Shown piece after piece: positions 1-11,831 of a DNA stretch of 64,000 nucleotides. Location of the stretch: contig CM073886.1 of NCBI GenBank assembly GCA_037176705.1, positions 124,960,001 through 125,024,000 on the forward strand. The letters run 5' to 3'. The notes under the pieces are model-generated. The model was not told where the DNA came from. It made no database searches and was given only the letters and a program-made list of their open reading frames with translations. A program made the position numbers and the translations under genes. This stretch comes from Molossus alvarezi (lineage: Eukaryota > Chordata > Mammalia > Chiroptera > Molossidae). How positions within the stretch are numbered: the stretch's first letter is position 1; the number at the start of each line of letters is the position of its first letter.

Positions 1-185
1 CGGGAGACCCCCAATGGATTCATGGAACCCACTTGTGTCTTCTGATTGCAATGTATAAATTAAGGTGCAAAACTGCCGTTCTCTGGAGCATCGTCTCAAT
101 CCATGGAGATTTTGCTTTCCAACAATTGTCAACAATTTGGCTCAAATAAACTCACAAAAAAATCATCAAAAAAAACAAAAACTAA
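1..185 (+). repeat. Possible 3' part of a decayed LTR at the window edge
   Basis: A TATA-like box (TGTATAAATT, about 50-59) is followed roughly 90 bases later by an AATAAA-type signal (CAAATAAAC, about 143-152) and then an A-rich stretch. That spacing fits the end of U3, the R region and the polyadenylation signal of a retroviral LTR. The 5' part lies outside the window and no paired LTR or internal region is visible. It could also be chance in AT-rich DNA. Confidence 0.28.
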
Positions 186-1730
186 AGCTAAACAGTGACT
201 TTGCGTGTCTTGCAGATCAGAATCAAAGTTGAAGAGAAAAGACGATTATTGGCTTTGGCATGTGAGTGTCCCCATGGATTTTTCTCCAAGTCAGCAGGTC
301 TTCTCATGGATAGAGAGGCACCACCTCTAATGTCAAGAAACAGATGCTACTGTCCACTCTCACCAGCTGGGATTAGGCAAAGAGGGGAGGCAAATAGACA
401 AGCAGCAGAGAACAGCTTCATTTTTGCAGTTGGAAACTGCAAAAAACTAAGTCTTAGGTCTTAAAAGTTTTATAGATAATGTTTTCTTCTAGTAACTGTC
501 CGTCAGCCTTATCCAGCTCTCACTTATAGCATAATCAATAGCCAAAGAGTCCCTGCCCTGTACTCCATGTCCCACCAAGACTGTCCTGGAGAGGCCACAA
601 GAGCTCTGAGGTCGGAACATGGTCAACTCCAAGGTCAAAGCACTTAGGAACAACATCTCCCGCCCTCCCCACCATCAGATCTTTGTGACCTGATATCTCT
701 TTTTTAAAAAGGTCAAACATCTGGGTTAAATCATGGTCCTACGAAGTACACATAGATTGCAAACTGATTCAAAAACTGTTTTAGGGCATAAAATCTGGCA
801 GGCTTCCCTACTGAGAAGAGCCTTCCAGATCTGCAGTCAGAATGTACTAAAGGGAAAGAAAACGCAGTATGAAATTAAAGCTATAATCTACTTAAGTGGA
901 AACAATACTATCTGTTCATGATTGCCATTCCCATCACCAGTTGAATTAGCCCAAGTCCCAGACTGCACGACACCAAGCTAGAAGCTTCCAGCGACTTCAG
1001 ACTGATCTTCAGCAGTGTTTGCAGAAGGAGGAGGGATCGTTCCCGAGCGGGCGGCAGCAGCAAGCCTTTCGGGACGCTGCTTGAATTTCACAGGTCTCAG
1101 TTTCCTCATCTATAGAATTGTGAAGAGAAAGTATGTTACAGAGTTGGAATGGGCCCAAGTCAAATAAAATAAAAACTACTCATTAGTTGTCATATTGATA
1201 AATCAGGGTAAGTTCTTCTTAAGAAGATCTTAAATGTATGGGGCACTAAATAAAATAAATGTGCAGGGAACGAAAAGCCAAGAGAAGGATCTTCTTATGA
1301 TACATTTTGATGCCAGTTTATCTTTTTTCCAATGCAGTGGCTTTTATCCAGATTGTCATAGTAGCCCATAAGACTTGTTAACTACAAATTATGGACATTT
1401 CATATATTTGGAGAAACCAAAGATAAAAATGGCATAAATCCCAGTGCAAGTCTGTAAGCCAAATGTGAGTAGACAAATTTGGATATGAAGCCTGATATTC
1501 AAAATAAATCACTGAACTTTAAGCCAATGCTCGGGAATTTAAGTATTAAACTATTTGGCACCTAATTTGCTTGTCCTTTTCATACACATCAACCAGGGAT
1601 ATAATCAATGCATCGTGGGGAAAACTGGATGAATACCTTGTCCCATTTTCTATGTTTCTCTTATTCTCTAACTTTTGGTCTTTATCTCAGTTTCTGTCTC
1701 TGTAGCACACAAATGCCATCCTAAATACAT
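186..1730. other. Non-genic stretch, no recognised gene
   Basis: No recognisable exon or young repeat. Short ORFs here (60-89 codons) have no family resemblance. A CpG-rich patch sits at 1036-1080, followed by a MIR-like core at 1090-1135 ('TCAGTTTCCTCATCTATA'). Confidence 0.6.
1090..1135 (+). repeat. MIR core trace
   Basis: The segment carries the MIR core phrase 'CAGTTTCCTCATCTATA' in plus orientation, but flanking similarity fades within about 50 bases. It is a short, very old relic, or possibly chance. Confidence 0.35.
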
Positions 1731-1770
1731 GTGCACGTATACATACATGCGCACACACACATACACACAC
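1731..1770. repeat. Imperfect AC/ATAC microsatellite
   Basis: Interrupted (CA)n with ATAC variants and a few G substitutions. The interruptions suggest an old, stable array. Confidence 0.8.
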
Positions 1771-2283
1771 GTGGGTTAATGAGCCAGGCAATGATTCAGA
1801 GAGGTGAGGACAGGGGACAAACAGATCATGCCAAGACAGGCGAGTCCCAAAGCAATCTAGTGACAGTTACCTCCCTGCAGTTAAAGCCCCCATGTACGTA
1901 AATGTACGTTTGAGTGAACAATGTACTCTTATTTTCTGCTACCCTTGGTGTTCATTTTAGTCTTCAAGAAACAGGCAGGTGGGGAGGGAAGACAATTTCT
2001 GATATAATTATGCTCTGTGTCACCCTTGCTGAACACTCTCCCAGTTGGTCATTTACATCTCATTTTTGACCTGCCACTCTTTCAAAACTGACAGATTTTC
2101 TCTTCGCAACTATTTCATTTTTTTATTATCTGCAAAGGTAGAACTGACCCTTAACCTTTATAGATATTTACAGAATCAAATTTTTATTTGCTTCCATTGT
2201 TAATGATAAGCCACCTATGCTTCTACTTTTCTGACTTTTTTTTCAATTCTCTGCTTTATTCCTGAATAAGGCATGAGTCCTTT
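1771..2283. other. Non-genic stretch, nothing recognised
   Basis: AT-rich sequence without recognisable repeat or coding signal. It ends at the target-site duplication of the next SINE. Confidence 0.55.
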
Positions 2284-2299
2284 AATAAAGTTCTTTTTT

Positions 2300-2521
2300 T
2301 TCCCTCACCTGAGGACATTTTTCCTTTTTTTTTTTTTTTTTTTTTGTTCAGATAGAGTGGGAGGGAGAGAGAGGAAGAGAGAGAAACATCAATGTAAAAG
2401 GGACACATCAAGTGGTTGCCACCCGCACAACCCAACCAGGGTCGGGGACAAACTGCAACCGAGGTACATGCCCTTAGTGGGAACTGAACCCGGGTCTCTC
2501 TGGACCGCAGGCCGACCCTCT
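2300..2521 (-). mobile_element. Ves-type SINE (type A), 5' truncated
   Basis: Read on the minus strand: tail 'CCTCAGGTGAGG', CT-rich core, box B region ('AACCCGGGT' on plus), stopping inside box A at the 'TCTAA' that normally precedes 'CCGCTGAGCCA'. It therefore lacks about 25 bases of the tRNA-like head. Imperfect target-site duplications flank it (2284-2299 and 2522-2537, AATAAAGTTC.. versus AATATAGTTC..). A long poly-T run sits inside the tail region. Loss of most of box A should disable internal pol III transcription. Confidence 0.9.
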
Positions 2522-2537
2522 AATATAGTTCATTTTT

Positions 2538-3941
2538 CATCCGAATCCTTAAACACTATGTGTGCAATGTGGGATATCGCTTTTCTTCTTGACTCGAAAT
2601 CAGGTTTTTTATTAGGTGGGCATCCTTTAGATATGTACCCTTGAGAGCAGACGGTGCCAAATCTGCCCTGCGGAGAAAAAAATAATCCGAGAGGAAGTTA
2701 CTCTAAACGTGTTCTTGGGTCCCAGAGCCTTACATTTGCACAGTTGGACTCTCTTACACACCACTTCCCCTTTCCTTTCTTCCTGTTATGCACACCCAGC
2801 CTATACCAAGTTAGAGTGAACGGGGAAATTCAAAAGACATATTTACAGAGATTTCAGATCCTTTCCATCGGCCACGAAAGGCGACCGGTCCTTCCCATGC
2901 TCCATAGAGCCGCAGAAGGTTCCGCTGTCCTAAACGGGCCATCGCGCCCTGCAAGTGACATTTTCCAACGAGATGAAATGTGAAGAGGAGGAAATGGAAT
3001 TTTATTTTAGAAAATAAGGAAGTAGACGAGTCTGTCAAAGGGCTGAATCTCTTTAGGCCAAAAAAAATTGTTTTTAAGATAATGGAATTGTTTCAGATGC
3101 TTCCTGCGAGGAAAAAATGAGAGCACATCATCTGAGGCCCACGGCCCAAGCCCAGCCTTGGGCTCTGTGAGAAGAGACTTTTCAACTCATTCCTCAGACC
3201 AGCACGGAGAAGCTGAGCTGTGCCCGGCCCGAGCGAGGGATGGGCAAGATTGAAACAGTCACGTCTCCAGAGAGCTCCCAGTTTGGAAGGAGAAACCAGC
3301 ACCTGAAGAGTAGGTGGAACGCCAGGCGCTGAGAAGCACAGCTGTCTGCGAAGTGTGTGCAGCTCGTGGCCAGGTCTGGTGACGCCAGGGAGGCTCCCCA
3401 GGCACGGGCATTACAGAGAAGAAGGACCGCTGCACACTCTGCCAAGCTCTCGCTCGCCCCCCAGCATGATTCCAAGGAGAGCAGCCCAACAGCATGTTTC
3501 TTTAGGGAGATTCCACTGCCACCCCCGATGGAATCTCTAAGGAAAGCAATTAACGAGCAATTGTCCTTTATCATTTCACTCATCCACGTAATTAAATCTT
3601 CTTAACATACTATTTCATAGTATTTTATGAGGAATCATAATGCCGTGTTACTGGATACTAATGATAATGTAATTAGCCACCAGTTTCACATGCTTTGATG
3701 TATTCTTTCAAACAATGATTGTTAAGTACAACTTTCACGTGAGGTTAAGATTGCACCAAGCCTTCTCCTCTGAGACACGACTGTCTGTCACTATGTCACA
3801 GTGGAGAAATAGCTTTAAAAGGTTTGCCTTAGATTCTTCCCTTTCCAAGGAAAACATAAAGGCCTACGTGGATATACTAAAAATCTCACTGGTTCCCCAA
3901 AAACCACTCCTAAGGGATTTTGTCAGTTTTTCCATTTTGCT
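2538..3941. other. Non-genic unique sequence
   Basis: Mixed-GC sequence with moderate CpG content around 3200-3500. Several overlapping short ORFs occur on both strands (longest 129 codons on minus, 3194-3583), none with a recognised fold or motif. The part at 3541-3760 is rich in TAATTA/AATTA motifs. Confidence 0.55.
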
Positions 3942-3959
3942 TTAAATGTGATTATTGTC

Positions 3960-4202
3960 GCCCTGGCTGGTTTGGCTCAGCGGTTAAAGCGTTGGCCTGT
4001 AGTCCAGAGAGACCCGGGTTCGGTTCCCAATGAGGGCACGTACCTCGGTTGCAGTTTGTCCCTGGCCCTGGTGGGTCGTGCGGGTGGCAGCCACTCAATG
4101 TGTCCCTTTCACGTCGATGTCTCTCTCTCTCTCTCTCTCTTCCTCCCACTCCATCTGAACAAAAAATGGAAAAATGTCCTCGGATGAGGATAAAAAAAAT
4201 AA
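3960..4202 (+). mobile_element. Ves-type SINE (type A), full length
   Basis: Complete element: tRNA-like head 'CCCTGGCTGGTTTGGCTCAG', box B 'GGGTTCGGTTCCC', conserved body, CT-rich core, 'CCTCGGATGAGGAT' and poly-A. Flanked by an exact 18-bp target-site duplication at 3942-3959 and 4203-4220 (TTAAATGTGATTATTGTC), so the insertion is young. A 79-codon ORF inside it is an artefact of the SINE sequence. Confidence 0.97.
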
Positions 4203-4236
4203 TTAAATGTGATTATTGTCATCGTGTCATCTTTAT

Positions 4237-4440
4237 TATACTATGTAAATATGTATGCACACATATATATACTATATACATACACTATCCATATGTATAA
4301 ATCTTTTGTACGTATTGTATTATTTCACGTGTACACATATATAAACACTGTACACATATATTTATTTATGTGATATACATATATAGTATACAAATATACA
4401 TATATGGTTAAATGTGTATGTATATCCCTATACACATAAT
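4237..4440. repeat. TA-rich alternating purine-pyrimidine block
   Basis: About 200 bases dominated by TATATA, CATATA, GTATAC and TACATA steps, right after the SINE at 3960-4202. It contains many small palindromes and no single stable repeat unit. Confidence 0.7.
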
Positions 4441-4529
4441 AAAGAGCCCTTTAACCTGGCCTCAAATCTCAACTCTGTGTCTTACAAATATCACAAGTTA
4501 TTTCTCCTGAATCCCTTTGTGAAGTCTTT

Positions 4530-4800
4530 TCTTTCTTTTTTTTAATTTTTGTTGTTGTTGTTGTTAATCCTCACCCAGGGATATGTTTCCATTGATTTTC
4601 TTAGACAGAGTGGAAGGGAAAGAAGGGGAGAGAGGGAGAGAGAGAAACATCGATGTGAGAGAGACACGTCAACTGGTTGCCTCCCGCACAACCCGAAACA
4701 GGGCCAGGGATCAATTTGCAACCCAGGTATGTGTCCTTGACCAGGAATCGAACCTGAGACCCTTCGGCCTGTAGGCCGATGCTCTAACCAGCCAGGGCTC
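4530..4800 (-). mobile_element. Ves-type SINE (type A-like, diverged)
   Basis: Minus-strand copy with 'CCTCACCCAGGGATATG' tail complement, GA-rich core and a tRNA-like head complement ending 'CCAGCCAGGGCT'. The head lacks part of box A ('GCTCTAACCAGCCAGGG' without the middle). Target-site duplication of 15 bp with one mismatch: 4515-4529 and 4801-4815 (CTTTGTGAAGTCTTT / CTTCGTGAAGTCTTT). It lies about 330 bp from an inverted copy at 3960-4202. Confidence 0.92.
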
Positions 4801-4818
4801 CTTCGTGAAGTCTTTCTG

Positions 4819-7800
4819 TGCCAAGACAAAGCTGTTCAATACTGGATAGGGTTTTCTCAGGGTCATGTATTACAAGGCAGCATGTAGACAATCTTAAATT
4901 CACTTTTCTGAGAATGAGCAGGAGTCCATTTACTTCACTGACTTTCACTGTATTGATGCAGTTTGGGGCTGTGTTTAATCTAGTCCCTAGTGGTAGAGCA
5001 AGTCTTACAATAAGACAAACTGGCCTCAATTCACTGTTATTCACGTAGCTTGGCCCCTCCCATCCTAATATCTCATGTGACAGTTTCCTTTGAACATCGC
5101 AACCTACTGCTTTTCGTGTTGGAGTATAAAAGAAATTCTTGGTGTATTCAATGTTTCAAGAGATGATTTAACATTAATATCTCCCTTATATATAACATTC
5201 TTGTTTTCAATGCATTTTAAAAACTAGCATCCTAGTTATAACCACAAAAGTTGAAGTGCAGAAACTTAGGATAGTGACCCTTTAAAAGGCAAGAGGTAAG
5301 CTTTAATACCTGTATGAAAGGCCCTGTTAAAGTAATTTTGAACCATGACATGGTTACATTTGGAAGGAAACAAAGCCAAGGATTGGCCTTAGGTGACCAC
5401 CAGTCCCTTATGGGACTAAGACCAGAGTCTCTCTCTTTTTCCTCACTCATCAAAACACACTATTTCTTCATTTTCAGATATATATCTGGCACACAGAACT
5501 ACAACTTCAGGTGCTGAGCCAAAGCTTACATGTCACCTTCTCCTAGTTCACAACTACCAAGGCAGCGGACCTCACACTCTCTTTAAGCTGGCTTTGGGCT
5601 CAAGCAAGATGGCCAAGGTCATGCCAAGAAGTTTCTGTTGGGATTTTTAGAAATTTGTTTTGTGCACAATTGTCATTAAAGTCGATGCAGAAGTGTTTAT
5701 CCGAGTAAGTCATTTATCTGTGCAGCAGCTTAACAAAAATTAGGCCATATCATTCTTTAAATACCTCATCACTCAGCATAGCCTATGCTCTTACGTCATT
5801 ACCCATAAACCACTGGGATTTTCCAGCTCTGCTGTGTGTCGCTGTCGCTCACTAGAAGAGAGGTGCACGAGCATCACTAAGAACCCATTTATTAATGTCA
5901 CACAGGAGTGTGCAGTGGACACTTTACAGAATATTTTGTCTAAAGAGAGGAGGTTGGTTTTTCCAAAAAGCCTACTCACGTGTTTTCATGCTTCTGAACA
6001 GTAGCAGCCCAGCATGAATCCGAAGAGATGAATGTGATTTCTGAGAGTGATTTTCTCTCTCTCTCTTTTTGCCAAGGAACATGCAATTGCTTTTTTTTTC
6101 ATACAATCACCTTTTAAAGAAAGAAATGTTAAAAGGAAGATTACCAAATATGCAAGACCTACCACCAAGTCCAAATCAGAATAGAAGCTTTGGTTCCTTA
6201 AAAAGGATTTCCACATAACAGAGTTATTACCATTTCAGCACTTCTCCCCCCTCACCATCCACCAGCAATCATTTGTCAGCTCCGTCACAATATCCCTTAC
6301 TCTCTCCTTGTCGCCTCCTTTTTATTTCCGTCCTCATTGCCAAGAGAAAAAGCAGAATAAACAGTTCTCAAGGTTTACTCCTGCAGAACACTGAGGTTCT
6401 GAGAGACAGCTTGAGATTTCTTTTGAAATCGAATCTTGGTGGTTTTCTTTTAGGATTTCATGGATTGGTTTTCTTGATGGACTGTGTTTGCCCCATACAT
6501 TTTCTTAAAAGTTTGACACATCTGCAGCTTGTCCACACTAGAATTTCCTGTGAGAGGCTGTTTACAGCACATTAGATGCTTAGTTATTTGAAGCTTAATC
6601 TAACAAAGGTTCATCGTGTTCTGCAAAGACAATTATGAATTTCAGGAGTTCTGTCACGTGAGCCAGTTGGGCTTCTAAATCTACTTTCTGGTTCCAATTC
6701 CTTCCAGAATCATCCTCCTGAAGCACCTCTGTTCTCACTCTTCCATGAGAAATGTAATTGGCTTTCCATTGCCTGCTGCACAAATTCCAAACATCTGAGC
6801 TGAGCACTCAGGGGTCTTCCAAGCCCCACTAGAGTGTGCTTTTGCAAAATCAACTTCCCCTACTTCAGAGCAGAAGGCACGATGCCTGTGTGTATGTGTG
6901 TACACAGAGCCATATCACGTAGCAGAGAGAAAGAGATAGAGAGACCATTTCCACTCATAATACATTCCTGAAATTGAAAAGATGTATTTTCCCAAAGAAG
7001 CCATGTTTAATTACATGTTGTATTCTGAACCCAGAATAAATTACAGATACGTCCACAGGAAGAGGTGAAAAAATAAAACTAAAGAAAATTATATCTTAGG
7101 ACTCCTGGATTTAATAAAATTATCCTTCAAGTCAAATAAGAAATATGATCAAATATTGCTGATACTGGCATGGGGAGCCCTTGTGTTCCCCAAGATGGAA
7201 ATCAAGGGCACTGCTAGAGAGATTTTTGGAGAAATGTTATCAGGCTTATGCTGGAGTTTGACGGGGGCAGCACAGAGGACATTTTTAAAGACTCGGGGTC
7301 TGGGTCCGCTGGACTGCTTTTAGAAGCTGGGGACAATGCAGGCTTGTGCAAAAAGGTGGGCTTTTTTAAAAAGATGGGCTAGGGAATTTCTATTTCAGGG
7401 TCAGGTGCTTTCCTTTTCCTGTTGTGTTGCCTGGTAACTATGTCACCTGAGCTGGGGGGGGGGGGCGGGTGTACGACACGACCACCGGTTAGCTCACTAG
7501 CGCCACCCCAGGAAGGTGGTATAGCAGGAAAACCTTGATCAATTGCGCATGCGGGTCAGTAGTTTCAACATCTGCAAGGAAGCAGACAGTTGGGAGATAA
7601 AAACAGCTACCTCTGCGTTTTTAAGTAGGGAGTGAAGGGGTGGTGACATTCTTGTGCTCAGTTTATTTGTTGTTCATTCTGGCCACCTGGTATTTTTTCT
7701 ATCCCCAGGCTCAAGTCCCTGTGCGTTGTTATCGGAATTGTAGATTACCTAAGGGACTTATGCATATATAGCACACAAGACTACTCTATTTTACCTAAAA

Positions 7801-8104
7801 TATTTACCTACTCTCTTTTACTACAATAGTTTATCTAAAATTAACATACAGTCTATAACAAACATTAAATTGCTCATTAATAACAGCGATGCTTATATAC
7901 TAAGAATTTAGAAAGATTTAGTTGAGTAATTTGGGGTGCTCAGGTTTCTCTAAGAAAACTGTTCACAGAAAATTAGATGGTTATCTTTCCTTACGATAAG
8001 GAAGTATTCAAATTCATTCTAGTTTCTTTTTCAGGCAGGTATGTCAACATGCTTTCAAAGGTGTTATGTTCTGTCATTCACTCATTACACTTTGTCTTTT
8101 TAAA
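4819..8104. other. Long non-genic stretch
   Basis: 3.3 kb with no recognised repeat family and no exon. Short ORFs (60-100 codons) show no known motif. A run of 12 G followed by CGGG lies at 7454-7469, and an NRF1-like palindrome (TGCGCATGCGG) at 7544-7554. Confidence 0.55.
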
Positions 8105-8117
8105 AGTTTAGTGGAAG

Positions 8118-8303
8118 AGGGGGGCCAGAGTGGCTCAGTGGATTGAGCCACATCCCTGTCCCAAGAGGTCACCAGTTCTATTCTCAACCCCCAGTAGGGG
8201 GCATTCAGGAGGTAACCCACTGATGTTTCTCTCACATCCATGCTTCTCTTCCTCTCTCTCTCAAAATCAATAAAAACATGTTAAAAAAAACAAAAAAAAA
8301 AAC
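8118..8303 (+). mobile_element. Ves-type SINE (type B-like)
   Basis: Head 'GGGGCCAGAGTGGCTCAGTGG', box B-like 'CACCAGTTCTATTCTC', 'CCAGTAGGGGGCAT', short CT core and 'AATCAATAAAA' tail. Exact 13-bp target-site duplication AGTTTAGTGGAAG at 8105-8117 and 8304-8316. The box B GGTTCGA motif has decayed, so pol III activity is doubtful. Confidence 0.92.
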
Positions 8304-8721
8304 AGTTTAGTGGAAGCTGGTAGCAAATTGAAGAAAGACCACCAAGAAAAAATAGATTTCACTTGCTTAACATTTTCTTGACACTAGTGAAGGAGGGGTA
8401 CTTTTTCTTAGAGACTCATTTTCTAGAAACTTTTCACTAGGATAGACAGTTTGAAAATAATTTAACACATCTCACATCTGACAAGGGAAGTCCAGAACAA
8501 CATCATCAAAGAGTCACCTTCAGTTGAGCAAGATGGGAATTTAGGGTTTTATTAAATAAGAGTTAAGCAAAGATCAGAGCCTTGGGAATGAAAACTATAT
8601 TTTTCAGGCATCTACTTTTGCCACAATCTGGTTTTAATACTAGGACACTTTGTTCAACCATCCTTTCTCCTTTGCACCTCTTAGCTGCCAATCTAAAGAA
8701 CCCTAGGACAAGACAGTAAAT

Positions 8722-9338
8722 CGGTACAATGACTTTAGAAAACTGTTTGGCAGCATATACTAAACTAAACTTATGAGTATCTTATGACCTAGCATTTCCA
8801 CTCCTAAGTATACAACCAACTCAAATACATGTATCCATTCACCAAAAACATGTCCTATTAATACTTTGTTCATAACCAAACTAGTAATATGGCCAGAGGA
8901 ACAGAACTACCCAAATTCCATCAACACTAAAACGGATAAATAATTTATATTAGCACATTATTTAAAATGAGAATGATTAGCAATTATATGCAACACGATG
9001 ACTCTTACCAATATAATATTGAGTGAAAGAAGCCAAATACAAAGAGTACATAATAAAGGGTATCTTTAATATAATCAAAACATGACCAAAAGTATAAAAA
9101 CAGACAAAAGTAGCCTATGCTGTTAGAAGTCAACATCATGGTTACTGTTGGTGGGGAGGGGACTTAAGGACTAGAACAGAGGGCCTGAGGTGGGTTATGT
9201 GGTGCTGATAGAGCTTGGTTTCTTGATCTAAGTGCTGGTTACATAGGCGTGTTCAATGTTTAGAAATTTAACTAGTTTTATACTGATACTATGTTTACTT
9301 TTATGACACATGTATATTTTAACTTGATAAAGTTTTTT
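8722..9338 (+). mobile_element. Old L1M 3' fragment (LINE-1)
   Basis: Plus-strand similarity to the ORF2 end and 3' UTR of ancient L1M elements. It starts with 'AAAACTGTTTGGCAGCATA', passes through the segments for 'ATTTCCACTCCTAAGTATA' and 'AGAAGTCAACATCATGGTTAC', and ends with 'TTGATCTAAGTGCTGGTTAC' and 'TTTTAACTTGATAAAGTTTTTT'. Many indels and stops; no coding capacity. Confidence 0.8.
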
Positions 9339-10533
9339 AATGGACCCAGGAAGTCCAAAGTGCCTTGCTGGTGCCACAAACGTGACCCTTGAGAATTTTA
9401 AGGTTCTTCTGACTATCCCAGTAAGTATCAAATGGAAATATTATCCAGAAGAAGCACGAATCAGCCACCACTCAATCCAACTGAGTTGAGCTATTTTTTG
9501 TTTTCGTCTTCTTCTTTTTTTTTTTTTTTAAGGTAAAGATTATCAGGAAACTGGAAATGAAAGTAAGTTAATATCTCAGATCACACTCAGTACTAAGAAA
9601 TGTATTTAAAGGTCACCTTCAATACAATTCCCATGAAAGTCAGTACTTATGGCCTGCTACCCCAATGTTTAAATCAAATCTAACTCCTATTAATTAACAA
9701 GCTGATGGAGAACAAAAGTTCATGGAGAATCTCAAAAGGGCAAGAAAGTGACAGCTTGTCTTCCTCTGAAAATTCACTATGGCTTCATCACCCTGAAAAT
9801 ATGTTTCTCCACCCTCACCACCACTTCCCCAAAATTGTTTTTCTTTAACAAGTCAAACATGCAGAAAGAAAAAAAAAATCCTTACCAACTATTCTGCCAT
9901 TGGGACATTCCTGTAAACTGTACTTCCCAAGACTGAGACATGAACATATTGTAATGATAACAGCTGGACACTTGGAAGACATTAGGAAGTGACTGTGCTG
10001 ATACTTTAAATCTGGACTTTCTTTAGATGCCAAATAGCATATTTCTGGGATCACATTATCTACTTTAGGAGTCAAACATGCAATCTCTTTGCTCAGGAAG
10101 TTCCACAGGGACAAGATATAGAATAAATCATAAATGTTCAAAGAAGAGACTGTGTTGGTGCATCTGATTTCTGCTCACTGAAAAATTAAATACTCAGACC
10201 TGGGCTAGAACTGTAGCTTCTTCATTCTTTGTGGGAACAAATGCAAAGCATCTCTTCTGACTGGCTCCTTCTTCTTAAATGCTCTTTTCCGTTCACTCCT
10301 GAAGGATCCAGGTTAGGATGCTACAACACAGCATTGTTTGTAGGCTTTGAAATGTCCCTTTACCATCAAAAGGACATATGAGCCAAACTTGAGTGTAAAA
10401 ATAATTCTATGCCTAAAGCATGTCACACCCTTGAGAACATATTCCTCTCAACTTCACAGATGTTGATAGCATTAAGATTTGGATAGAATATTTAGATCAT
10501 TTGTATTAAAGCCTTTAATGAACAATGAAATTG
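9339..10533. other. Non-genic stretch
   Basis: No recognised repeat apart from a poly-T run near 9514-9531. ORFs up to 98 codons (minus, 9845-10141) have no recognisable domain. Confidence 0.55.
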
Positions 10534-10554
10534 AAAGACTAGGTTAATGGAATT

Positions 10555-10868
10555 AGAGAAAGACAAATATCACATGATCTCACATATATCACATGATCTC
10601 ACTTATATGTGGAATCTAATGAACAAAATAAACTGATGAACAAAATGGGTCCAGAGGCATGGATGCATGAAACAGACTGACAGATCTCAGAGGGGAGGGG
10701 GGGAGGGGTACAAGAAGAGATTAACCAAAGACCATATATACATATAGGCATAGCCCATAGACACAGACAATAATGTGGGGAAGGCCTGGGATGGGGTGGG
10801 GGCTGGGTGGAGGAGGTAAAGAGGAAGAAATAGGGATATCTGTAATACTGTTAACAATAAATAAATAA
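10555..10868 (+). mobile_element. Bat L1 3' UTR insertion (5' truncated)
   Basis: Begins at 'AGAGAAAGACAAATATCACATGATCTCAC', continues through the 'GGAGGGGGGGAGGGG' purine tract and ends 'CTGTAATACTGTTAACAATAAATAAATAAA', the usual 3' end of bat L1. A 21-bp imperfect target-site duplication flanks it (10534-10554 and 10869-10889, AAAGACTAGGTTAATGGAATT versus AAAGACTTGACTAAGGGAATT). An internal duplication of about 18 bases (ATATCACATGATCTCAC twice) is present near 10568-10602. Confidence 0.88.
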
Positions 10869-10889
10869 AAAGACTTGACTAAGGGAATT

Positions 10890-11388
10890 CAACTAATTAA
10901 AGCTTAAGCTAAGACTAGAATCCAGTATTGTTGATTCCTAAGCTAATACTTTGCTGTACTACATCAAGATGCCCTTGAGTTGCACGAAATTAGATGAATG
11001 AGTGACATTCTAGTTTTGTGGGTTATGCATCACTACTCAAGCAAAACCAGAAATCACAAGTCACAGAGGGTAAAATAAAACCATTTATGACCTGGACTTT
11101 CTTCAAGGTGTACATGATCCGGTGGAGATGACCAACTCCACTGACTCGCACAGCTGTATCACAAGATGAACACCAAGAAGGAAATATAAGAAAAGAAAAA
11201 CAGAACACACACATGCTCTCTTTCTCCATCCTTTATTCCATCCCAACAAACCATTTAATCTCCTAAGAATAAAGGTCAAGAAAGAGACAAGCAACAGTCT
11301 CTTAATTTTACCAAAGAAAATGGAGGGATCGTGTTCACCAAAGATGGACTTTTTCAAGGGCCTAAAGAGTCAGTAAGAAGAGAAAGGA
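10890..11388. other. Non-genic stretch
   Basis: No recognised repeat or exon. Two overlapping minus-strand ORFs (68 and 84 codons) are unrecognised. Confidence 0.5.
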
Positions 11389-11535
11389 GCCCTGGTCAGG
11401 TTGCTCAGTTGGTTGGAATGCTGTCCTATACACCAAAACGTTTTGAATTTAATCTCCAGTCAGGGCACATACCTAGACTGAGGTGTGATCCTCAGTCAGG
11501 GCACAACAGATAGATGTTTCTCTCTCACATTGATG

Positions 11536-11588
<53 letters not shown>

Positions 11589-11592
11589 AAAA
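11389..11592 (+). mobile_element. Ves-type SINE (older type), first of a tandem pair
   Basis: Head 'GCCCTGGTCAGGTTGCTCAG', decayed box B ('TTTTGAATTTAATCTCC'), body with 'CAGTCAGGGCACA' twice, a pure (CT)n core of about 50 bases (11536-11585) and a short 'CAATAAAA' tail. It abuts the next SINE directly. Confidence 0.85.
11536..11585. repeat. (CT)n microsatellite in SINE core
   Basis: Nearly pure CT dinucleotide run expanded from the SINE's CT-rich core. Confidence 0.95.
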
Positions 11593-11782
11593 AGCTCTGG
11601 CCAGTGTGGCTCACTTGGTTGGGTGTCATCCCATGCACTGACATGTTGCCAGTTTAATACCTAGTCAGGACTTAATCCCTGGCAGGGGCATGTAGGAGGC
11701 AACCAATCAATGTCTCACTCTCACATCAATGTTTCTCTTTCCCTCTCCCTTCTCCTCTCTAAAAATCAACAACAAAAAATCT

Positions 11783-11831
<49 letters not shown>

